A DNA stretch of 64,000 nt, from contig CAJNAR010000159.1 in NCBI GenBank assembly GCA_905220665.1, forward strand, positions 124,001 through 188,000. The letters are read 5' to 3'. The notes beneath the pieces were generated by a model. The model worked only from the letters and a program-made list of their open reading frames with translations, ran no database searches and had not been told where the DNA came from. Source of the DNA: Albugo candida. Taxonomy: Eukaryota; Oomycota; Peronosporomycetes; Albuginales; Albuginaceae. Positions 51,870 through 61,843 of this stretch are shown one piece after another (positions within the stretch are counted from its first letter, which is position 1; each line of letters opens with the position of its first letter). The translations under genes were made by a program, and so were the position numbers.

Positions 51870-52560
51870 TCATATTTGATTAAATATGTAATACAGAACG
51901 ACACATACAAAGACAAGCAAAAGCGAAAGTAAGCATGCAAATAAGATGTTACGATGCCGCTTTCGTAGCGCTTCTTCCCACAAAGGGCTCGATATAATCG
52001 GAATCAATTCGGATGATGTGTTTAAATCCGGTCTGGAACAATACAACTCTGCTTTCTCTTGTGTTGTCAGTCGTCTTTTAGAAAAGATAATTTTACATTA
52101 GTATGACTGCATGCTCGAAAGACTTAGAACCATACCTTGGCATGCAGCGAGAAGCGATATTTTTCTCTCTTTCAGGTGGTGCTTTGTGATTCTCGAGCTG
52201 GAATATGACGGAGCATAGTTTTAGTGGCTGTGAACATGCCAGCTGACCTATTTTCACTCGAAGAATCGACGAATTTATACCATGTTTGGGTATCTCATCA
52301 TGAATGTTTGAGTCGATTGGAGTCGATGCAAGTTCTTCATTATTATAGACAGGATCTTCGGTGTTACTTTCCTCGGGGTAGCAATTGTACATGCTCCATC
52401 GCTTATCGCATGGCGGCTGCGGCAAGGGAATAGCACCATACGTCGTATTTGCAGAATTTATGTAATGCAAACGTGTGTACTTGTTTTGCGAAAAGTGAGA
52501 CCCCTGTGGGGGTGTATGCACGCTATCAGTCGGCTGCAACTCACAATTTTCATTCGGCAT
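51870..52560 (-). CDS. Small tail-anchored membrane protein of unknown function
   Basis: Two exons: 52560-52136 and 52074-51870, with a 61-nt intron (GTATGG...AAAAG, TACTAAT branch site); 209 residues. No family recognised. The N-terminal 165 residues are polar with several Tyr, Pro and Asn (for example NTTYGAIPLPQPP, with YGAIP possibly a sorting tyrosine motif). The C-terminus is one hydrophobic helix (ILFACLLSLLLVFVCVVLYYI) preceded by basic residues (LRKRHR), ending after three more residues; this is the topology of a tail-anchored protein. Without removing the intron the membrane helix would be missed. Confidence 0.7.
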
Positions 52561-55500
52561 TTTATCAGAGCTTCTGAGCAGCGCGACCTTTTGGATAACA
52601 TGCCAGCAAAAGAGGAAATACGTAGCTTAGTCATCGTGCGATTGAATCATGTAAGATGGACATATTTCTTTATTTCTTTTTTCCCCCAGCTGCAGAGTTT
52701 GTGAATAGATATGAACGGGAGGCAGTGGTCTGAGAGAGCACGCCGTGTGATAAGTGATTCGAATCCAGCTAGGTGATTCTTAGGAAGAGTTTTGGTAAAA
52801 TCTAGCTTATCCAGTGTATAAGCTGAGATTCTAGCTAATGTCATTAGTGAGAACAAATAATTCGTTCAGACTGTGATGCTACTACTTATGTGTCTATCTA
52901 TATGTTGCGCTGTACAGATCATTATATAGTGCGGCAATTAATGTGTTTAACGCTGTCGCTCGCACATATGCTAAAGCCCCTTCCGAAGTGAGAATAACTG
53001 TGAGCGTATGAAGTTGCGATATTTTGACTGTATCAGCGAATTCCATGAAATCAACAGATTCCGGAAAGATTGCATGAGCAGAGAAAGATGACTTCTTTCA
53101 CAGAGCTCCCGTTTGAATGCTACGAGAAGCTTCATAAAGCAAGCTAGATCCTCCGAGACAAATCATGCGCTGTGAGGCTATTTTTCCTCTCCAAGTGCGT
53201 CAAGCCCTGTCAGAGTGACAGCCAATTCGGAAATCTCTTAAGCTCCCTCTGACTTTGTGAGCAAGAAACCCCGTGAGTCCTTTGCAAGAGATCGGTGATC
53301 TTTCCACCATGTCATTCTGCGGTTCTAAATAAGTGTGAAAAGTGTGAAGATGTACGCCTCTAAGAAAGTAAAATCGTCCAAAGCTTTATCTTTGGTGCAT
53401 AATGCACATGGTACCGTTCAAATACAAATCGAGATCAACGATGGATTGAAATACACACTGATACTGGAGAAAATCTTTATCTTGATCCATCCCGTCGTTG
53501 CCAGATTGCATCTGCTTTTGCAACATGAGCAGTCTGCAAGTCACGGTAGGATAGCGCATATGTGGTCCTTACTATCCCGAACAATGAACTCAGCAATGAT
53601 GCAGAGAGAAGTAGTAGCGGTGAAGGCTTTTGGATACTTCTTAGCAAAAAAGCTATTCTAGAGCGCCACCATGCACAAGTCAATCTATTGAGCTGCAACT
53701 GATTTTAGAATTGCTTGCTCTCGCATCAAGCTCCATCCACATATCTATATATTGTGAGAATCAAAAGGCGGTTTTCGACAGCCAGTAACACCGAAAATGT
53801 ACAGCTTGCGCCTTATTTCAGGTGGGATTCACAGTATCCATTCGATTACTTCTCGAACACGGTTTCATAGGAACTTGAAAGCTTAACAGTGCCAGAAATC
53901 TAGCACGAGTCGTGGCCTTTGATGCGGAGAGGTATCGAGGATGTCGTGGAAATACGCGACGAGAGAGTGCACTCGTGTGCTGGGTAAACGATTTCTATTT
54001 ATCGGCCCCTTGGCTTAGTGACGTATCTCAGCATAAGACCACAACTGTATCGCTTTTGACGAGATGTTGGATTCTTTTGGGCATCATGCTTACGTTGGGC
54101 TCACTGATAATAATAAACAACATTTGACTATGCGTAAGCTATCTGAATCTCAGATGTACATATACATTTGTACAATGCTTCCCGGCAGCCTCAAGCCGAT
54201 GTTTTTTTAGAATATATTTTTTTATACTCGCTGTCGTAGAATGAAGCAGTCTCATGTCTTACAAGCTTGCTAAGTCACAATCGGTGAGGAAATATGAGGA
54301 GAAGGAGATGTTGACCATCATCATGTCGTGTGCTCACTTTGACACGCTACATCGAAGCTTTATTTGCACCAGTACCTTTACCTGAGATTTGCGATTCTTT
54401 GTAAGCGAGACTCCCGGTCATCTAATTATCGCACAGCTTGCTCGTACTCCGACAAAAATGGTGCATCATACTTAGTCGAATCTATCTGTGTCTTGTCATA
54501 GTCTTTCTCCGAGGAGCGGAGTTGTGCTAGTATGATGTGCTAAAAGATCACGTGTGACGTGCATTCCTCCAATTTTGCATCGCTTTTTATCCGCCGGTAT
54601 TCAAATTAAACGCAATATTTAGCTTACGCTGAGAAAACTTCAATTTTAGTATCCAGAGCTGGATAAAAATGGGTTTGAGCTTATCCTATCTTCCTTTTTT
54701 TCGCTGGTAACCATGCCTTTTAGCTTGGATTCTTTCCGTAGTGTGCGTCTGATGCATGCATGGGATATCAGAATAGTGGAAGTTCAGAGAAAGTTGAAAA
54801 TTGATCTATTTCTTACACCGCTCAAATCAAACACATTTCATCGCATTTAACGATCGTCTTGCCGTTAGCCTATCAATAAAATAGAAAAGCGTCAGAAGGG
54901 AATTTAAGACGATATGCAGCTTCAGACGAATGATAGCCACAATGCTTGTAGGTTAAGGATATTGTGATGATATCAACAAGCAAAAGTAGCCGAATAAGAT
55001 CGCTTTCTATAGAGATCAAGATTACACGAAAGAGTTGTTGGGGATGGACGTTTCTCAGCTATTTGAAATGAAATGTAAGTTCGATACTTTCAGGAAGTTG
55101 GTAAAAATGGGGGTTGAAGTGAGAGAAAAATCAATGATGTTATAAAAGAGTGACAAAAATCTTATTCACGGAAAGAACCGACTCGTGCGTCACGAGGAAC
55201 GATAGGTGGCGTAAACGATCGTATGAGACGATAGTGACTGGATTGGAGTTGCATGATGGACAGGCATGCGAAGAGATTGAGAGGACATGTGGCTCCGTTG
55301 GAGCTCAATCTTCGTCTATAATCAATGCTGGCTCGGTGATGTTGTGGGCTACGAGCTTGGGGATATCAAAGATGGCGATGAAGTACTAGAGCGGCAAGTA
55401 TCCATGCTGCCATTCATTGAATTAGTTCATGACCACTGTAAAAGCTTTTCTTGTTTCGAGACAACGCTACTAATAATGTCGTATCGAGGTGTTGCGTGGT

Positions 55501-56391
55501 TAGAGTACACTCCGACTCAAATCCTTTGTGAGACTCTCAGGTTTCATGTCCCATCACGTGCACTCAGATGGATTGCAGTTTCAAAGATGTGCATGAGCTT
55601 CGCAATGCAGTCAAAGCGGCATCGGACACAGAGACGAAATAACAGCTTTTTATACGCTTTTAAAGTCGATGCGTCTTCGATGTTCAAGGTCTATCAGTAC
55701 CAGGAAGAGCATTGTTTGCATCAATTCAATCTCTTTTGCGCCAAATGCATTAAATATAAATCCTCTTTTGGTCCAAAGCACCGACTACTAATGATTGCAA
55801 TTTCAATTTGATGGGTGAGAACTGGTTCCGATCACAAATAATATGTCTTTTAATTTCTATAAGGCTGCAATACTACTCTTGTTAAAATCTGCGCCATCGC
55901 TACGATATACCATGTTTAACTATCGAGCGATTTTAAGTCAATTGATGTTGATATACCTGCTTGATTGATCTGCTCTCACCCGTGGTTCCCACACGAAGCC
56001 TCAGCTTTGATAACTCTGGATAGTTATTTCTGTGAAGCTGAAGAGTTAAACGTCATGGAGAGCGCCTACAGCTATCCTCTATCACGGTGCAGCCTATCCA
56101 TATTTTCCAATACCGGTCACAAGAGTATACTTGCTTGACCTGTTAATTCTGAAAAAGCGTCATTATTGGAGTAGTAATTACCTTTCAATGTATCGAGGCT
56201 TCTTACACAATCATTTCGAAAAGCGTGATCTGAACAAAACCAACAAAACGTGGCTTGCTCTCTTCTTGCAGCATGAGAAAGGGAAACTTGAAATGTGATC
56301 AATGTGCTAGCTTTAAAGCATAGGCTGTCGAAAGCTTGTGAGATGAGAGTACATTCAAGTACGTGCTTGCCTCAATCTTTTTTCTAATGCT
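52561..56391. other. 3.8-kb stretch without a convincing gene
   Basis: The largest gene-poor interval of the dense part of the window. The longest frames are plus 53335-53661 (108 codons) and plus 55287-55811 (174 codons, no motif; overlapped by another frame at 55150-55389). A frame at 53912-54127 ends in a hydrophobic stretch (LLGIMLTLGSLIIINNI). None has recognisable domains, and I cannot join them with splice sites. It could hold fast-evolving small genes, an old decayed element, or only spacer. Confidence 0.4.
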
Positions 56392-58398
56392 TCATGCACA
56401 CCGTAAATTCTGTCGCCAGCTCGGAATTGATCGAGGCTGAATTGGGATGTGACCAAAGCTCTTAGCTGTCACATCCCGAATAGCATCGATACACGGAATG
56501 AGAAGACTATGCGCTTGACTTTCCTCGCGATGTCTGCTCCTCTCTTCAAGTTCTACCTTAGTAAGCTGGTTCTTCAAAGAAGACTGTGTCGGATCCATAA
56601 GCTTCGACTGCACTTCCTCCATCGTTATCTTATGATCGTTCTTACACCATATCAACTTGGGACGATCTGGCAGTTGGTGCTGATTCTTCATCGCTCTTTC
56701 CTCTAGCATATTGCGTCGTATTCTAGCAGAATGTATGGCGTCCCTATAATTGATCCGAAGGAATTCCTGTGGTTAAATAAATCTGTGAGCTCCAGCTTGA
56801 TTTATTTTCTAAGAAAACAGGGCTTCGTACTGTAGAATTTGGATCACTCCTTTGTGGGTCTTGCTTTTCCTCTTGTGTTCTCATTGCTTCTTCTTCTTTT
56901 TTCATTTTGTGAATTACAACTTTTTGCTTCTTTTCGGAAAAGAGCTTTTGCATCTGTTGAAGACATCAGGGGAATCAGTATTGCGGCTACGCTTTACATA
57001 AGCCCATAAAAGCTTTACCTTCATCGCCTTCTCCTTTTCTCGTTTTTGCTCTTGTCGACACCTTTCCTCATCGCGCGATTTTTTCGCTGCTTTCCATTCC
57101 CTCACCAGCTGTCGATTTTTGGCACGTCTTCTTTCCGATTCCTTTTTCTGTTTATTCATTTCAATCAATTCATCAGATGCTGTGGCATCGTTACAACACA
57201 TGTCACTAAGGGGCATTGACTTAATTCTGCTTGATTCAGCTTTGATATTATCGATTGTGTGACGTCTTTTTTTTTCTTTGAGTAGTTTCCAATATGATAT
57301 TTCTTGTTTCTTTGTACCTACAAGCTTGAGATATTCGAGATACCAATAGAAATGGGTTTGTATGGCATCAGTAGAGCGCATAACAATTTTTTTAGAGCAC
57401 TTGCATAGTGCCTTGGATACGCGTCTACCTAGCTGACTCTTGCCCATATAATTGATTAGATTGGATTCCGTTGCATCTGTACGCGTTTTGATACCATGTG
57501 CGATGACCTCATTCATCAGTATGTCTTCACTTAAGTGGTACTCGTTAAGAATTTTCAAAAATAACTCATGCTCCATATCATCCCAGCCTTCTTTGTGTCC
57601 TTTTACTTGCAGGATTTTTTCGTCCAGAGCTCTTACGTTGGTAATCAAAAGTTTTTCATGATTTACTTGGCTGACTGTCAATTCAGCGGATAATGAAGCT
57701 GATTTGAGTCTCGAAGCCTTTCCGGCCTTTGGTTGACGTGAATCATATACCGACCATTGAGCCAAATTGCTTTCAAAAGCTCTTAGATCTTTCTCTAGTA
57801 ATAACTCCCGCATGGTGTAATCGTCAAAAAGCAAAGATTTTTCTTGAGTGAATGAACATACACGGTTCTCATAACAGTCCATCCTTTTGTGTAACTCTGC
57901 TAGATTTTCCGGATCTGCCTGGGCGGTCTTCATTTTCTCAAAAGCATAATTGCCGCTTCTTCGAACAAGCTCAACTTGTTGCTGTAGCTTTTTCGTATCA
58001 GCCTTACGCGAATTGTCCAATTGATTGATCCATTTACAAAGAGATTCCGACTTCGTGCAAAACATTCTGCTTTTATCGAGTGACATGATTGCGTTAGATC
58101 GAAGTGCTTCACACTCCTTTTCCAAGTTTCGAATTCGCCCTCTATACAAATATTGCTTGTCTATCCACTCCTTCTCCCTAATACCTATCTTGGTTGACGA
58201 TGTAAGTGAAGTTGAACGGACAGCCTTACGTGTATACAGAACGTCTTCGTGTCGAAACTGACGATTCTTGTCCGGATTGCGAGCAAATTGCTGCATGCTT
58301 TTGTCTGAGCGTGTGCCGTTTTGAGTAGACAAATCTCTTCCCGCGAATCTTTCCATCATGTAGTTGTATTGGTCGTGTGAAGGTGCGACTGAGAGCAC
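56392..58398 (-). CDS. CCDC112-like coiled-coil protein
   Basis: Three exons: 58398-57019 (alternative donor 56998), 56953-56831 and 56766-56392; introns about 65 (or 44) and 64 nt; roughly 626-633 residues. Almost entirely helical and charged. The segment GHKEGWDDMEHELFLKI followed by HFYWYLEYLKLVGTKKQEISYWK matches the hallmark of the CCDC112/CCDC148 group (GGWDEYDHQxFLK and later W residues). The last third is a Lys/Glu/Arg-rich coiled coil (KKESERRRAKNRQLV, KEEEAMRTQEEK). Vertebrate CCDC112 is centriolar-satellite associated; oomycetes make flagellate zoospores, so a basal-body role is a fair inference only. Confidence 0.75.
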
Positions 58399-58828
58399 TT
58401 CTTTTTATTCGATTGGTCTTCCAACGCGAGAGTCGAATTGGTAGGTGGTGATTGACCAATTTTATTATTATCACACTTTGGTTTTTTAGAACAAGCGATG
58501 ACAATTCCACTATTTGTCCTCGTACTCTTTCAACTTGCATACGCTTCCAAATTTTGACGTATTGGAGCAAAAAGAGCATGCTACTGCGGACGTGTTTATA
58601 GGCATATTGATATCACGGTGAAGCTCATTCAGCAGCTTTTCAAATATTTTTTATTTCAAGGATTTACGAGTTGGGTTGCATTACAACGCAGAGTGAAGGC
58701 AGATATTGTTCATGAGCGATTTAGTTTTGAAGTGAGATGCAATCTATGACCTACAATTACTTCTGATACTTTGTAGGCATTTTCGATCCCATTGTCAGCA
58801 TTCTAGTATAGCGTCTGGTAGCAGGAAC
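58399..58828. other. Intergenic region
   Basis: Upstream of the CCDC112-like start. A minus-strand frame (58226-58579) overlaps its 5' end in another phase and looks like a shadow. Nothing else seen. Confidence 0.4.
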
Positions 58829-59286
58829 TCATTCTGATCTTTTTGCATGGCTGAGTAGGAGAGTTTCATTGTGCTCGAGAAAAGCAATCCCGTAATACAT
58901 CGTACGTGAGCGACGTTGTATATTCCGAATTGCATCGTCGAAATGTGATAGTGTCTCCGATACGTGCCCGGTGCAACTTGATACGTATAACGTGCAGGTC
59001 AAACAACCAAACAAATGCCCGGCATACCTGCATAAAAAAGCTCTAATTGTTCGTGATGCCCGAGCGTGGGTGTTTCAAGTTATTTTCATTACCTCTCCTT
59101 GAAGTGAGCACGTTTTCTGTGCGTATCAGTCGAATTCCGCTTGCCGCTATGCAATGTGCTTAACTGTACTTGAAAAGGATAGTCGGGCTTACGTTCTACA
59201 ATAGTTGTCAATATGTGAGTCTTCGTGGAGGCCGTGCTTGAAATGCAATCACACGTGAAATAGATGCTCATTTCTATAGATGACAA
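58829..59286 (-). CDS. Possible two-exon small gene (weak)
   Basis: Two minus-strand frames, 59286-59093 and 59027-58829, join in frame through a 65-nt intron with a good donor (GAG|GTAATG) and acceptor (TTTATGCAG), giving 130 residues. No family recognised; the protein has several cysteines and no clear domain. The chance of a frame-preserving join by accident is about one in three, so this is a candidate only. A short plus-strand frame at 59386-59515 (HDTLAERLVKKADVIVLLLS) also looks protein-like but I cannot place it in a gene. Confidence 0.3.
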
Positions 59287-60003
59287 TACAATATCGAAGC
59301 ACTATACTCTCAAATGCCTTATGCCTGTCGCGGATTTAGACACGGTGCCATATTGTAATGATTCCCTGGTCGAGAGAATAGTTCAATGAGAAGTACATTG
59401 GTGCATGACACATTGGCCGAACGACTAGTAAAGAAAGCCGACGTTATCGTCCTACTTTTATCCCATGAATCCATCTCCAAACACTATCACTTGGCTCATT
59501 TTTTACGACGTGCATGAAGGCCCGCTTAGTACCGTGTACTATAGACCGATAACGGCACTTTGACATACCACGATGTGCTTCACGGTCTGAAAGCTCTCCG
59601 GCAATCTGACGGGACTATTTCTTGTCGCTAGAGAGATAAGAATGACACGTCGAAACATTGTCGAATAATCTTTATCCCAGATCACGCATTTGAGCATATA
59701 CTGCCTACCCATAAAATACGGTTTATATACGATGCCTGACGATGTCCTTCTTTCTCCAAATTGCTGTGAAAGGGAGCAACACACTCGTATATCACCCCAC
59801 ACGGTGAAATTATACTTTCCGATGCATCAAATAGCTCTTATGTCTATATTTTTGTAGCACGATACCGATCGAACAACGATATGTGTATAGAAGATTGATT
59901 GTTGATTATAATACATGCATGATCTACTCACAAATGATGACTATGGTATCGCAGAAATAGCTCTCATTATGAATCGGACGCCGTGGCCAAAAGAGGCGAC
60001 ATG
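59287..60003. other. Intergenic region
   Basis: 717 bp downstream of NHP2. An 87-codon minus frame (59802-59539) and the short plus frame at 59386-59515 are the only open stretches; neither has a motif. Confidence 0.4.
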
Positions 60004-60497
60004 CTAGTACACAATCTGAACGTCTTTCACCTCTTCAAATAGTTTTTCGTACAGTTCTTTTTCTGTAAAATTTGGTTTTGACGGCGTTATCAAGATGCAA
60101 CTTGTAGGTCGCTTGGATTGCGCTGAAGCTCCCAAGTCCACCTAAAATATTGCTTTAGAAACGACTTCAAACAGCTTTAAAACAGATCTACCTTTGATGG
60201 TGTGAAGATATAAGGTATGTCATTCTCTTCGCAAAGAACTGGAATATGAGCAACAACGTCAACCGGAGATATATCTCCAGCAATGACACACAGTCCTTTT
60301 TCTCCTTTACGAATGGCTTTCACCACTTCTTTGACGCCATGTTTGATTGCACGGCCTTTGGTTGCTTTTCTGATCAATTTATACACTCGTTTTGTATGCT
60401 TTTTGCTTGCAAGCGGTTTTGAAATCACTGAAACGTGAAGAATTCGGTCTTCATACGTCGGAGCTGACTTGGATGATTCTTTAGGCTGGTCACTCAT
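60004..60497 (-). CDS. NHP2: NHP2, H/ACA snoRNP protein of the L7Ae family
   Basis: Two exons: 60497-60192 and 60141-60004, with a 50-nt intron (GTAGAT...TTTTAG) in phase 0; 147 residues (yeast Nhp2 is 156). The RNA-binding core is clear: RAIKHGVKEVVKAIRKGEKGLCVIAGDISPVDVVAHIPVLCE, IPYIFTPSK, and after splicing VDLGASAQSKRPTSCILI. An in-frame ATG 21 bp upstream (60518) exists; I prefer MSDQPKESS at 60497. Known role: H/ACA particles guide pseudouridylation of rRNA and telomerase assembly. The second exon would be missed without the intron. Confidence 0.93.
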
Positions 60498-61843
60498 TGT
60501 GGCGAATCGTACGTGCAACTTTCACGCAACATCTACATCAACGCTGAGATTATACCGAGTCTGCGTGCATGAGGCAGCTAAACTCAATTTCAACATAATG
60601 ATTATAGCGTTGTGTATAATGATGCAAGCGAAATGTATTAAAAGTGAACAATAAATTATAAGACATTGCATGAATGAAGCAATATCAGATTTAAACCTGA
60701 CAAAAAATGCGGTTTGAATGGTCTACAAACAGACAAAACGGCTTTGTTTCCGTTAGTCATCATAATCACGTTGTGAACAAATCCGTATCCGGAGTTGACG
60801 TTATCGTCATAGTACTGCTAGCCAAAATTCTTCCTACTCCGCGGTGGGTTAAAGCTGTGTTTTCAATATTGAGATATCACGCTCTTGTGGTAATAGCGAT
60901 GATGGGGACAAATTATGTACATGAGCCACGGACGATCTATCAAGACAACTCACTGATTTGCAACTCTCCTGTTTGCGTTTGAGCTACAGCTGCCTTGTTT
61001 GAATCGTACGCATTTCTTGCATTTCAGCAAAATGACTGAACATATTTTCCCATCAGATAGAAACGTGCCTGCTACCTGTGTACAATGTTTACACCTTTTC
61101 CAAACATTCCTAGATCAAGCCTTAAATTTTCACAATCATTGCACCTGTATTCCAAAATGCTTTGGCACTTGACAGGTAGCTCCAATTGTCAATCGATAGG
61201 CACTCGAGACGGGCTATCAGCATGACACATCATACATAAGCTAGAAGACGTCTTTCTGGTATCTTCTAGCTTCTGTTCTATACAATCCATGCACTCACCT
61301 TAGCTGTTAAATAGATATCGGCACACATCATATGTCTTTTTTGTCACTCGATGTTGATTGTCTACTCGCGTTCTATGCAATTATGAGCTGCAAGGCCTTT
61401 GAGTCGTACCAACATCTTCAAAGGGGGAGATACATGCTCTGACTGATAAGTCAGTTCATGAATTGTGTTCTCTACTCATTTAATCGATTCTGTGTTGAAC
61501 TTTAGAAAATCTTGAAAAAGAACTACTGTAAAGCCACCGGAATCATCTGGATGATCTCTACACAAGCTACATCATAATTGTATCGAACGGCGCCCAATCT
61601 TCCTAGGTTCGGAGCCGGACGTAATGTCCCTTCCTATACATAACATAACACACGGTCATATTCCGCATATTCTTCCAAGTAAATCGAGATCAAAACACCG
61701 CACTGTTTGACGACGGCTTACAGCATTATTGCTAGTAGTATGCTTTAAGCTCCAATATCTATTCTCTGACAATCAAAATCTTCTGTACTAATCAAGCCAA
61801 AAACTCGCAATTGCACGCTAACTGAGCTACAAATACCTCTGCG
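60498..61843. other. 1.3-kb divergent spacer
   Basis: Between the start of NHP2 and the start of the zinc-finger gene. The only longer frame (60707-60982, plus) has no motif. No RNA gene or repeat recognised. Confidence 0.4.

Noticed and set aside
52720..52790. tRNA-like segment with a GATTCGAATCC box-B-like sequence
   Set aside because: The five bases on each side of the loop do not pair, and no acceptor or anticodon stem can be formed.
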